From Erythrobacter litoralis (lineage in GTDB: Bacteria; Pseudomonadota; Alphaproteobacteria; Sphingomonadales; Sphingomonadaceae): a DNA stretch of 64,000 nt. Shown in pieces: positions 43,003 through 52,200 of the stretch. The stretch is from positions 2,908,501-2,972,500 of the forward strand of contig NZ_CP017057.1 of NCBI RefSeq assembly GCF_001719165.1, written 5' to 3'. Under the pieces are notes generated by a model. It did not search any database, had not been told where the DNA came from, and worked only from the letters and a program-made list of their open reading frames with translations. Position 1 is the stretch's first letter. Each line of letters begins with the position of its first letter. The position numbers and the translations under genes were made by a program.

Positions 43003-43649
43003 CCGCCTTCCCCCAACCGCTGACGGGCATTGCCGCGCCGCTCCATCTCGACAGGCTCGCCGACAACCCCAATCACGTCGGCGGGCTCGCCGACAATGTC
43101 GACACCGACGCGGTCATTCCCAGCCGCGAAATGCGCTCGACCGGGCGCACCGGGCTGGCGGACGGGCTGTTCGCGCCGTGGCGTTACAGCGATGCCGATG
43201 CGCGCACGCCCGATCCCGATTTCGTCCTCAACCGCCCCGAATATTGCAACGCGACCATCCTCGTCGCAGGCAGCAATTTCGGCTGCGGGTCGAGCCGCGA
43301 ACACGCGGTCTGGGCGCTTGCCGAATACGGTTTTCGCGCGGTTCTGGCCGAAAGCTTCGCGCCGATATTTCGCGGCAATTGCATCCGCAATTTCGTCCTC
43401 CCCGTCGCCCTCCCGCGCGAGGTGCTGGAGAGCATCGCGGGCCAAGTGGTCGAAATCGATCTCGCCGCGCAGGAAGTGCGCTGCCGGGGCGAGGTCCACC
43501 CCTTCGAGATCGACCCGGAAGCGAAGCGGATGCTGGCCGATGGGCTGGACGCGATCGACCTCACGCTGACGCAGGGCGCGGCGATAGATGCATGGACCGG
43601 GGCCGACCGCAAGGCGCGCCCGTGGGTATACCTGGAGAGAACGCAATGA
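42999..43649 (+). CDS. Aconitase-family dehydratase, small subunit (LeuD-like)
   Basis: 216 residues. NVDTDAVIPSREM (substrate-side motif) and GSNFGCGSSREHAVWAL are the LeuD swivel-domain hallmarks, followed by AESFAPIFRGNCIRNFVLPV. It completes the hetero-dimeric dehydratase with the large subunit. The ATG overlaps the large-subunit stop (ATGA), which gives balanced synthesis. Confidence 0.92.
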   Translation: MTAFPQPLTGIAAPLHLDRLADNPNHVGGLADNVDTDAVIPSREMRSTGRTGLADGLFAPWRYSDADARTPDPDFVLNRPEYCNATILVAGSNFGCGSSREHAVWALAEYGFRAVLAESFAPIFRGNCIRNFVLPVALPREVLESIAGQVVEIDLAAQEVRCRGEVHPFEIDPEAKRMLADGLDAIDLTLTQGAAIDAWTGADRKARPWVYLERTQ

Positions 43650-44566
43650 CCGACATCCTCGTATCCGAGGTCGGCCCGCGCGACGGGCTGCAATCGATCG
43701 ACCGGGTGATGCCCCTGGAAGCCAAGAAACGCTGGATCGCGGCCGAAGCGGCGGCGGGCGTGAAGGAGATCGAGGTCGGCAGCTTCGTGCCGCCCAAGCT
43801 GCTCCCGCAGATGGCCGACACCGCCGAACTGGTCGCCTTTGCACGCGGCATCGAGGGGCTGAACGTCGTCGCGCTCGTCCCCAACGCCAAAGGTGCGAGC
43901 CGCGCCGCCGAGGCAGGGGTGCACGCCATGTCCATCCCCTTCTCGATGAGCGAGACGCACTCGATCAAGAACGTGCGCAAGGACCATCCCGCCATGATCG
44001 CGGAGATCGCGGCGGCGTCCGCCATCGCGCGCGAACATGACATCCATTTCGCGGTCGGCCTGTCCACCGCATTCGGCTGCACGATGGAGGGCGCGGTTGC
44101 CGAGGATCAGGTCGTGCGCCTCGCCGAAAAGGCGGTGGAAGCGGGGGCCGAGGAACTCTCCCTGTCCGACACGACCGGCTATGCCGACCCGGCGCAGGTC
44201 CGCAGGCTCACCCGCAAGGTGCGCGCGGCGGTGGGCGCGGACAGGCTGACAACGCTCCACCTCCACAACACCCGCGGGCTTGGCCTCGCGAACGTGGTGG
44301 CCGGGCTGGAGGAAGGGATCACCACCTTCGATGCCTCATTGGGCGGGCTCGGCGGCTGCCCGTTTGCGCCCGGTGCGAGCGGGAATCTCGTGACCGAGGA
44401 CCTCGTCCTGATGCTCAATGCGATGGGGCTGAAGACCGGGATCGACCTCGAAAAACTGCTGGAGGTGCGCAGAATCGTCGAAGAGGCGCTGCCGGGCGAG
44501 CCGCTCTACGGCTTCACCCCCGATGCCGGGCCGATGCTCGATTACAAGCAGAGGGCCGCGGCATGA
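43646..44566 (+). CDS. Hydroxymethylglutaryl-CoA-lyase-like enzyme
   Basis: 306 residues. SEVGPRDGLQS opens the TIM barrel (metal-binding Asp), GSFVPPKLLPQMAD follows, LSDTTGYADP and LHLHNTRGLGLANV carry the His ligands, and GGLGGCPFAPGASGN is the HMG-CoA lyase signature with the catalytic Cys. It splits a 3-hydroxy-3-methyl-dicarboxylyl-CoA to acetyl-CoA or propionyl-CoA and a keto acid. Overlaps the LeuD-like gene and is followed by a CoA-transferase gene that can supply its substrate. Confidence 0.92.
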   Translation: MTDILVSEVGPRDGLQSIDRVMPLEAKKRWIAAEAAAGVKEIEVGSFVPPKLLPQMADTAELVAFARGIEGLNVVALVPNAKGASRAAEAGVHAMSIPFSMSETHSIKNVRKDHPAMIAEIAAASAIAREHDIHFAVGLSTAFGCTMEGAVAEDQVVRLAEKAVEAGAEELSLSDTTGYADPAQVRRLTRKVRAAVGADRLTTLHLHNTRGLGLANVVAGLEEGITTFDASLGGLGGCPFAPGASGNLVTEDLVLMLNAMGLKTGIDLEKLLEVRRIVEEALPGEPLYGFTPDAGPMLDYKQRAAA

Positions 44567-45744
44567 GCGCTCCCCAGCCGCTGAAGGGCATCAAGGTCGT
44601 CGAATTCACCCACATGGTGATGGGGCCGACGGTGGGGCACATCCTCGCAGGCCTCGGCGCCGAGATCGTGCGGATCGAGCCGATCGGAGGCGACCGCACG
44701 CGGCGGCTGAAGGGTTCGGGCGCGGGCTATTTCCCGATGTACAACCGGGGCAAGGCCTCGATCTGCCTCGACCTCAAGAGCGAGGAGGGCATCGCGGTGG
44801 CGAAGGACCTCGTCGCGGGGGCGGACGTGCTGGTCGAGAACTTCCGCCCCGGCGCGCTCGACCGGCTGGGCCTCGATTACGAAAGCTGCGCAAAGGCCAA
44901 TCCGCGCCTGATCTATGCTTCCGAAAAGGGCTTCCTCCCCGGACCCTACGAACAGCGCACGGCGCTGGACGAGGTCGCGCAAATGATGGGCGGGCTCGCC
45001 TACATGACCGGCCCTCCCGGAAAGCCGCTGCGCGCCGGGGCGAGCGTGATCGACGTCACCGGCGGAATGTTCGGCGTCATCGGCATTCTCGCCGCATTGG
45101 AGGAACGCCACCGCACCGGACGCGGGCAGAAAGTCACCGCGAGCCTGTTCGAGACGACGATCTACCTCGTCGGCCAGCACATGGCGCAGTATGCCGTGAC
45201 CGGCACGCCCGCCGCGCCCATGCCCGCGCGCGTTTCCGCCTGGGCGATCTACGACGTGTTCGAGACGAAGGACGAGCCCGTCTTCATCGGCGTCGTCACC
45301 GATGCGCTGTGGGAGAAGTTCTGCAAGCTGTTCGGCCTCGACGAATTGTGGGCGGACGAAAGCTTGCGCGAAAACAACGCGCGGGTCGATGCGCGCGACC
45401 GCATCCTGCCCGTCATCCGCGAGTTGGTCGCGACGATGACGCGCGAAGAGGTGATCGCGAAGCTCGACGGATCGGGCCTGCCCTTCGCGCCGATCGGCAA
45501 GCCTCAGGACATGTTCGACGATCCGCACCTTGCCCAAGGGGGCCTCGAGGACGTGACGCTCGACAACGGGACCGAGGTCCGCCTGCCGACCATCCCGCTC
45601 GAGATGGACGGCAAGAGGATCGGCGCCCCGCAGCACCTGCCCAAACCGGGGCGCGACGCGCGCGAGGTGCTGGCAGGCCTCGGCTATGACGAGGACAGGA
45701 TCGCCGCGCTGATCGCGGGCGGCGCAGTGGGAGAGAGCGCATGA
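44563..45744 (+). CDS. CaiB/BaiF class III CoA-transferase (copy 3)
   Basis: 393 residues. LKGIKVVEFTHMVMGPTVGH, LGAEIVRIEPIGGD, NRGKASICLDLKSEEG and RHRTGRGQK are the family landmarks; the Asp in SVIDVTGGMFG is the probable nucleophile. It overlaps the lyase and lipoprotein genes by ATGA. Position suggests CoA activation of the hydroxy acid formed by the LeuCD-like enzyme, before cleavage by the HMG-CoA-lyase-like protein. Confidence 0.92.
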   Translation: MSAPQPLKGIKVVEFTHMVMGPTVGHILAGLGAEIVRIEPIGGDRTRRLKGSGAGYFPMYNRGKASICLDLKSEEGIAVAKDLVAGADVLVENFRPGALDRLGLDYESCAKANPRLIYASEKGFLPGPYEQRTALDEVAQMMGGLAYMTGPPGKPLRAGASVIDVTGGMFGVIGILAALEERHRTGRGQKVTASLFETTIYLVGQHMAQYAVTGTPAAPMPARVSAWAIYDVFETKDEPVFIGVVTDALWEKFCKLFGLDELWADESLRENNARVDARDRILPVIRELVATMTREEVIAKLDGSGLPFAPIGKPQDMFDDPHLAQGGLEDVTLDNGTEVRLPTIPLEMDGKRIGAPQHLPKPGRDAREVLAGLGYDEDRIAALIAGGAVGESA

Positions 45745-46331
45745 GGATGGTGGTGCTGGGCTGTGCCACGCTGCTGGCGGGATGCAGCGTCAATATCGGC
45801 AACGAAACGCCGCCGCCAGCCAGCGCCCCGCGCGCCGCCGGGGTGGAGGCTCCGCAAGAGCGCCTGCCGACCGATGTGCGCCGTGCGACGATCATCGTGC
45901 GCGACATGGAGAAATCGCTTCGCCTCTATCGCGACGTGATCGGGCTCGAGGTCAATTACGACACCACCGTCACCACCAGCGGCGTCGCCCTGCCCGCAGG
46001 TGAGCCGGGGGCGACCGCTCGGCTCGTCCTGCTGAACGCCAATGACCCGTGGGTCGGCTGGATCGGCCTGATGGAATGGACCAGCCCCCCCATCCCGGCG
46101 GACGATTACCCCAAGCGCATGGGGCCGGGCGATGTCGTGCTGGTGCTCAACACCGACGATGTCGAGGGGCGCTGCGCCGCGGCCAAGGACGTTCCCGGCG
46201 TCACCTTCACCGCCGAACCGCGCCTGCAGGTCTATCCGGGCCGCGACGGGGGTGCGGAGATCCGGGTGATGGGGTGCAATTTCTTCGACCCGGACGGCAT
46301 CCTGATCGAGCTCAATCAGATACTGGACTGA
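45741..46331 (+). CDS. VOC-domain lipoprotein
   Basis: 196 residues. Lipobox LLAGC (Cys15), a Pro/Ala linker to about residue 45, then one VOC domain: RRATIIVRDMEKSLRLYRDVIGLEV through GCNFFDPDGILIELNQ. It is the last gene of the unit from operator 7. A membrane-anchored VOC protein is uncommon; together with the secreted VOC protein at 25214 it points to chemistry outside the cytoplasm. Its end overlaps the convergent DUF1330 gene by 20 bases. Confidence 0.82.
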   Translation: MRMVVLGCATLLAGCSVNIGNETPPPASAPRAAGVEAPQERLPTDVRRATIIVRDMEKSLRLYRDVIGLEVNYDTTVTTSGVALPAGEPGATARLVLLNANDPWVGWIGLMEWTSPPIPADDYPKRMGPGDVVLVLNTDDVEGRCAAAKDVPGVTFTAEPRLQVYPGRDGGAEIRVMGCNFFDPDGILIELNQILD

Positions 46332-46626
46332 TATCCGGCCCGTCGATCAGCAGCACCTGCACGTCGGCGAGGCCCTCGCGCAGCTTCTTCGCCTCGGCGT
46401 ATTCGGGCGAATTCCAGAACCGCCTGGCTGCCTCGCGATCGGGCCATTTCGAGATGACCATGCTCGCGCCCTCTCCGAAATCGCCCTCGAGGCATTCGGC
46501 GCCCGGCCCGCGCAGCAAATATTCACCGCCGAACTGCCCGATCAGCTCGGCCGCGCGCGCGCCATAGCCCGAGACGAAGGCCTCGCGGTCGCGGATCGAG
46601 GCGGTGACGATCATGTAGGCGGGCAT
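46312..46626 (-). CDS. DUF1330 family protein
   Basis: 104 residues, MPAYMIVTASIRDREAFVSGYG. The FGGEYLLRGPG turn and SKWPDREAARRFWNSPEYAEAKKLRE helix are the DUF1330 pattern (dimeric ferredoxin-like fold). No signal peptide, unlike the copy at 34648. It ends the leftward unit from operator 8, ten bases after the membrane protein gene. Function unknown; related proteins are stress or pathway accessory factors. Confidence 0.85.
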   Translation of the reverse strand: MPAYMIVTASIRDREAFVSGYGARAAELIGQFGGEYLLRGPGAECLEGDFGEGASMVISKWPDREAARRFWNSPEYAEAKKLREGLADVQVLLIDGPDISPVSD

Positions 46627-46637
46627 TGCTCTCTCCT

Positions 46638-47330
46638 TCAGAAGGGCTTCACGGCCCCGAGGAAACACACCGAGGCGATGGTGATCCAGTAGACATAGGC
46701 CGACCACCGCGCGAGGCCGATCTCCTGCGCCAGCGCGGCCTCCTGCGCCGCGTCCGGACCGGCGGCGAGCACCCGGAACCTTTCGGTCCAGCGCCGCATG
46801 ACAAGCCGCAGGAACAGCCCGATGACGAGCGCGAAGGCATAAAGCGCCATCTTAGCCGGATACCAGTCATTGCCCTCGCCCGACTGGATCGGCCCGGTCC
46901 CGGCAAAGGCCATCGCGGCGAAGATGAACAGGGCGGCGATCAGCGGGTAGCGCAGCAATTCCTCGGCGCGGGTGACCTTGATGCCGATATCGGTCTCGCG
47001 CTTGATGAAGGCGGTCCAGGTCATCGCCAGCCAGACGGCGAAGAACAGCCACATGAGCCACACGCCCGCCCCTTCGAGCAGCGGCACGAAGCCGTAGATC
47101 TTGCCCATGTGCAGCCCCAGCGGGAGCAGCAGGACGATGCCGGTGCGCGCGAGGATGTCGATGCGATAGGCGGTTTCCATGTGCCGCCGCCGCTCTTCCA
47201 GCGAAAGCGCGGGATTGGTGACGTGATAGCTCGTCTGGAACACGCCCCATTCCCCGCCCAGCCAGTAGACCATGGCGAGGATGTGGATCCACCTGAGGAT
47301 GGACAGCTCATTGAGATACAGGAATTCCAT
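46638..47330 (-). CDS. Multi-pass membrane protein, paralogue of the 21732 gene
   Basis: 230 residues with about five or six membrane segments. The opening RWIHILAMVYWLGGEWGVF and the ending CFLGAVKPF parallel VYVHLLLFVLWLG and LGNVKPLP of the 21732-22409 protein. The conserved His and Trp in the first segment are worth noting as possible haem or quinone ligands. It lies between the DUF1330 gene and the small methyltransferase-coupled gene. No assigned function. Confidence 0.75.
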   Translation of the reverse strand: MEFLYLNELSILRWIHILAMVYWLGGEWGVFQTSYHVTNPALSLEERRRHMETAYRIDILARTGIVLLLPLGLHMGKIYGFVPLLEGAGVWLMWLFFAVWLAMTWTAFIKRETDIGIKVTRAEELLRYPLIAALFIFAAMAFAGTGPIQSGEGNDWYPAKMALYAFALVIGLFLRLVMRRWTERFRVLAAGPDAAQEAALAQEIGLARWSAYVYWITIASVCFLGAVKPF

Positions 47331-47378
47331 GTCCCCCTCCCCAGGTGAACGATGAAAGAGCGGCCGGGCCGCGGGGGA

Positions 47379-47747
47379 CTATTCGCGCGAAAGCTTCTCC
47401 ACGATGTCCATGATCGGCGGGTCTGAGGCTTCCATCGCCTCGACCTCCTGCTGGAAACCGCGCATGATCCGCGCGACATAGGCGCGCGTTGCAAGGCCGC
47501 GCTCTTCGGCGGCGGTGCGGTCGGGCTCGTAGCGTTCGATGTCCGCGCGGCTGATCGTGCCCTTTTCATCGAGCAGGCGTTCGACCGTATCCTGCCTCTC
47601 GCGCAGGGCGGATACCTCTGCGGCGAGCGCGAAGACGGTGGAATAGAGCCGGTCGAGCGCGGGGTCGTCGAAATATTCGGGCCGCTTGCCCCTGGCCTTG
47701 CGCCCCGATGCCGCGACCCAGTCGAACGGCTCGCCGTCCTCGCTCAC
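47379..47747 (-). CDS. Small protein coupled to methyltransferase, unrecognised family (B)
   Basis: 122 residues starting at GTG in a GTGA overlap with the methyltransferase stop, the same arrangement as at 33219-33470. The RPEYFDDPALDRLYSTVFALAAEV block is shared with protein A; the C-terminal 60 residues (heptad-like, EERGLATRAYVARIMRGFQQEVEAME) are longer and probably coiled coil. An obligate partner of methyltransferase B is my inference. No catalytic residues are apparent. Confidence 0.7.
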   Translation of the reverse strand: MSEDGEPFDWVAASGRKARGKRPEYFDDPALDRLYSTVFALAAEVSALRERQDTVERLLDEKGTISRADIERYEPDRTAAEERGLATRAYVARIMRGFQQEVEAMEASDPPIMDIVEKLSRE

Positions 47748-48958
47748 GCGGCCTGCTCCTGCGCGATCGGTTTCCACGCGCCATAGGCGTTCCAGATCGC
47801 GGCGCGGCCGAAATCCTCTTCCCCGTCATCGGGCGAGGGCGGGAAGATTTCCGGATCGACCACCGCGCGCACCCCGGCGGTGAATTGCGCATCGCGCGGG
47901 AAGCCGGCCTTCGCCATGACCTCCTTCAGATCCTGCCCGTGCATGGCGGACCAGAACGGCTCGTTGTTGTTGAAGGCGTCCCAGTCGCGCATGAACTGTT
48001 CGAACAGCGGCATGTCATCGGAATATTGCGGCTGCTCGATATGCAGGATCAGCCCGCCGGGCGCGAGCACGCGGTTCGCCTCTTCCATGATGCGCGGCAT
48101 GGCCTTGGCCGAAAGCTCGTGCAGGAACATCGTCGTCTGGACCCAGTCGAAATGCCCGTCGGCCCAGCGCGACAGGTCCTCCCCCGAAGCCTGGACGAAA
48201 CGGATGTTCTTCACCCCCAGCGCCGCCGCGCGCGCCGCGCCATAGCGCAAGCTCGCCGCCGCGGTGTCGATCGCGATGACTTCCGCCTCGGGGAAGGCCT
48301 GCGCGATCGGCACGGCATTGTGGCCGATCGTGCAGCCGATATCGAGAATGCGGCGCGGCTTCCAATCGGGCCGCTCGGCCTTGACCCAGTCGACCACGGC
48401 CTGACCGCCGCCATCGTTGAGCCCGCCCAATGCGCCGCCGACAGTCGCGAACAGGCCGACATCGTAATTCGCGCCGACCGCGACATCGCCCGCGCGCTCC
48501 CCGCCGTGATAGCCGCCGGGCTGGCAGTGGATGTCGACCGCGGTCTGGTAAGAGGGCTGCTCCACGCTCGCATCGAGTTCGAGCATCCCGGAATGTTCGT
48601 TGTACTGCCGCGCCATGGCATCGAGTTCGTCGAGCTGGCGCAGCACCACCTGCCGCCCGAAATGCTGGCGCATCTCCATCGAATTGCGCTTCAGCGCCGA
48701 CCACATCCGGTGCCACTGATCCCGGTTCATGGCATCGCGGATTTCATAGCGATGGTCCGGATCGCGCCCGTGTTCGGCGCGAAAGGCGGGCAGGACGCGC
48801 TTTTCATAGGCGAGCTTGTTGCCGCTTCCGATGCTGCCCGAAAGGTAGCGATTGAAATGGGTGAGGAAATTGAACCGCGCCGCCTCGTCATGGGTCGTGC
48901 GCGGCATCATCTCGTGCCGGGTGAGCGCGGTATACGGGGGAGGAAGATCGCTGGCCAT
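47744..48958 (-). CDS. Class I SAM-dependent methyltransferase (B)
   Basis: 404 residues. N-terminal domain of about 200 residues with HGRDP and AVDIHCQPGGY, then the Rossmann domain with ILDIGCTIGHN (204-214), VIAIDTAA and TTMFLHELSAKA. It is the first gene of the four-gene unit behind operator 8. The ATG at 48958 has AAGGGTGA just upstream; ORF sequence further upstream runs through the operator. Paralogue of 33467-34651, sharing about a dozen short motifs. Substrate unknown; UbiE-like or natural-product tailoring enzymes are general relatives. Confidence 0.85.
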   Translation of the reverse strand: MASDLPPPYTALTRHEMMPRTTHDEAARFNFLTHFNRYLSGSIGSGNKLAYEKRVLPAFRAEHGRDPDHRYEIRDAMNRDQWHRMWSALKRNSMEMRQHFGRQVVLRQLDELDAMARQYNEHSGMLELDASVEQPSYQTAVDIHCQPGGYHGGERAGDVAVGANYDVGLFATVGGALGGLNDGGGQAVVDWVKAERPDWKPRRILDIGCTIGHNAVPIAQAFPEAEVIAIDTAAASLRYGAARAAALGVKNIRFVQASGEDLSRWADGHFDWVQTTMFLHELSAKAMPRIMEEANRVLAPGGLILHIEQPQYSDDMPLFEQFMRDWDAFNNNEPFWSAMHGQDLKEVMAKAGFPRDAQFTAGVRAVVDPEIFPPSPDDGEEDFGRAAIWNAYGAWKPIAQEQAA

Positions 48959-48972
48959 GATGTCACCCTTTG

Positions 48973-48990
48973 AATTTGTCCGGACAAATT
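48973..48990. promoter_or_regulatory. Palindromic operator 8
   Basis: AATTTGTCCGGACAAATT, an 18-bp perfect palindrome and the best copy in the window, 14 bases ahead of the methyltransferase B start. Confidence 0.9.
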
Positions 48991-49015
48991 TCGCCCGAAG
49001 CGCTGGCTTTGTCAA
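48987..49015 (-). promoter_or_regulatory. Candidate promoter of the 48958 leftward unit
   Basis: Minus-strand TTGACA (49010-49015) and GAAATT (48987-48992) are 17 bases apart; the -10 overlaps the edge of operator 8. The same -35 and the same operator geometry occur at 22538-22566. Confidence 0.55.
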
Positions 49016-49219
49016 TGATCGCCTGTCCGATGCCCGTATTCGCGATGCGGCTTGCCGGGGGCGCCCTATCAATGCGGGGCCTGCATCGCGCGTTCCGGTG
49101 CCGGAAACCTTGATCGCGCTCAAACGCTTCTCTTCCACAAAGCTTGATCGCGCCCCCGCCCCTATGCGATTTTGCTGTCAACACCGCGAATCTTCGCGAA
49201 ATGAAGGATCCCCCACGAC

Positions 49220-52200
49220 TTGACTACGCCCGACATCCCGCAAAGCACGACCCACATGCTCGACCGCGCCGAACTTCGCCGCGCCTATCGCGCCGAGGAA
49301 GAAGCCTGCATCGCCGAACGGCTCGAACAGGCCGCCCCCGCGCGCAAGCTGTCGGGCGAGGCAGCCGCGCTAGCGATCCGCCTGATCGAGGGCGCGCGCG
49401 CCCAGAGCGCGAGCGGGATCGACGCCTTCCTGCAGCAATACGGGCTCGACACGGATGAAGGCATCGCGCTGATGTGCCTGGCCGAAGCGCTGCTGCGCGT
49501 GCCCGACGCGCGCACCGCCGATGCGCTGATCCGCGACAAGATCGCCGAGATCGAATGGGGCGAGCGGCTCGGCGAAAGCTCGTCGACCTTCGTCAATGCC
49601 GCGACCTTCTCGCTGATGCTGACGGGCGAGGTGCTGGAGCGGCCCGAGGAACACCAGAAGGGCATGGGCCGCACGCTGAAAAGCGCGATGAACCGGCTCG
49701 GCGAACCCGTCATCCGCCGCGCCACCTTGCAGGCGATGCGCATTCTGGGCGGGCAATTCGTGTTCGGCCGCACGATCGAAGAAGCGCTGAAGCGCGCCGC
49801 GCCCGAACGCGCAAAGGGCCTCACCCACAGTTTCGACATGCTGGGCGAGGCGGCGATGACCTATGCCGATGCGGAACGTTACCGCGTCGCCTATGAACGC
49901 GCGATCGAACGCCTTGCGCGCGAAGCCACCGGCGCAATCGGCTCCTCTCCCGGCATTTCGGTCAAGCTGTCCGCGCTGCATCCCAAATACACCCATTTCC
50001 ACAGGGAACAGGCGCGCGCCGAGATCACGCCGATCGTCAAGGCGCTGGCGATGAAGGCGCGCGATGCCAACATCCATTTCACCGTCGACGCCGAAGAGGC
50101 CGAACGGCTCGAAGTCTCGCTCGACATAATCGAGGCGCTGATTCGCGACGACGACATCTTCACGCGCGCCGACGGGAGCCGCTGGGAAGGCTTCGGCCTT
50201 GCCATCCAGGCATACCAGAAGCGGGGCGTGCCGCTGTGCGACTGGATCGCCAAGCTCGCCCGCCGCCATGGCCGCAAGCTGTTCGTGCGGCTGGTCAAGG
50301 GCGCCTATTGGGACAGCGAGATCAAGATCAGCCAGGTCGGCGGCTACGACGATTACCCCGTCTTCACCCGCAAGATCGCGACCGACGTGTCCTACCTCGC
50401 CTGCGCCGCGCGCCTGTTCGAACATGATGACGTGATCTACCCCGCCTTCGCGACCCACAACGCCTACACCGTGGCGGTGGTGAAGGAGCTGGCACAATCC
50501 AGACCCTTCGAATTCCAGCGTCTCCACGGCATGGGCGAGGAAGTGTTCGAGGCGCTCCACGAAGTCGAAGGCAATGCCCGGACCCCGGTGCGCATCTACG
50601 CCCCCGTGGGCGGGCACAAGGAACTGCTCGCCTATCTCGTGCGCCGCCTGCTGGAAAACGGGGCGAACACCAGCTTCGTCAACCGCATGGGCGATGCCGA
50701 CGTGGCGGCCGAAGAGCTCGTCACCGATCCGGTCGCCGAACTCGCCGCGATGAAGCCGCGCCGCAATCCGGCGATCGCGCTGCCCAAGGACATTTTCGGC
50801 GCGGATCGCGGCGGCAGGCTCAACAGCGCGGGCACCGACCTGTCGGACCCGCTGGTGCTTGGCCCCCTGCAGGCCGAGATCGACCGGCTGGCGGACAGGC
50901 AATATTACGCCGGACCGACCTTCCCCGGCCCCGAAAGCGGCGAGATCGCCCCGATTACTATGCCGCATGACCTGACGGTCGAAGTGGGCAAGCGCCGCGA
51001 TGCGACCCCGCAGGAAGTCGAGGACGCTTTCGCCCGGGCGAGCGCGATCCAGCCCGGCTGGGATTCGCTCGGCGGGGAAAGGCGCGCGCTCCTGCTCGAG
51101 GAAGCGGCCGACCTGTTCGAGGCGCATACGGCCGAATTCCTCAGCCTCGCCACGCGCGAGGCGGGCAAGACCCTGCTCGACGGCGTGCTCGAAGTGCGCG
51201 AGGCGGTCGATTTTCTGCGCTATTACGCATCCGAGGCGCGCCGCCAGTTCGGCCCGCCGATCCGCCTGCCGGGGCCTACGGGAGAGGAAAACACGCTCTC
51301 GCTTCACGGGCGCGGCGTGTTCGCGACGATTTCGCCGTGGAACTTCCCGCTCGCGATCTTCACCGGCATGGCCTCGGCCGCGCTGGCCGCGGGCAATGCG
51401 GTGATCGCCAAGCCCGCCGAACAGACCCCTCTGATCGCCGCACTCGCGGTGAAGCTGTGCCACGAGGCGGGCATCCCGCCCGAAGCGTTCCAGCTTCTCC
51501 CCGGCGCGGGCGAGGTCGGCCAGCTCATCACCGCCGATCCGCGGCTTGCGGGCGTCGCCTTCACCGGGTCGACCGAGACCGCGCGCGCGATCAACCGCAC
51601 GCTCGCCGGGCGCGAAGGTCCGATCGCGACCTTCATCGCGGAGACCGGCGGGCAGAACGCGATGATCGTCGATTCCTCCGCGCTGCCCGAACAGGTCGTG
51701 CGCGATGTCGTCGCCTCCGCCTTCCAGAGCGCGGGTCAACGCTGTTCGGCGCTGCGCGTGCTCTATCTGCAGGAGGACGTGGCGGATTCGATGCTGGAGA
51801 TGATCCGCGGCGGGTTCGAGGCGTTGAATGTCGGCGACCCCGCGCATCTCTCGACCGATGTCGGGCCCGTGATCGATCCCGACGCGCAGGCCGCGCTCGA
51901 ACGGCACGTCGCGCGCAGCGAGGCGAGCGGGAGGCACGTCATGCGCTGTCCCATGCCCGACGATACGGCCAGGGGCTGTTTCGTCGCGCCGACCATCATC
52001 GAGGTGGATTCGATCCTAGAGCTCACCCGCGAGAATTTCGGTCCCGTGCTCCACGTCGCGCGATTCCGCTCGCAGGATCTCGGGCAGGTCATCGCGGACA
52101 TCAACGCGACCGGATACGGCCTAACACTGGGCCTCCACAGCCGCATCGCCGCGACCCGGCGGTTCGTCGAGGCGCGCGTGCGCGTGGGCAATTTCTACGT

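Noticed and set aside
41623..43649. Leucine biosynthesis leuCD
   Set aside because: No leuA/leuB nearby, CSLC instead of CSMC at the cluster, and the genes are tied by overlaps to an HMG-CoA-lyase-like gene behind the island operator.
46752..46759. GTCCGGAC inside the membrane protein gene as a ninth operator
   Set aside because: It lacks the TTT/AAA flanks and lies within coding sequence, so it is probably chance.
49201..49219. ATG at 49201 as the putA start
   Set aside because: It is in a different frame from the proline dehydrogenase domain; only the TTG at 49220 or the ATG at 49256 is in frame.
49370..51937. 855-codon open frame opposite putA
   Set aside because: Antisense shadow in high-GC codons; putA motifs are unambiguous on the plus strand.
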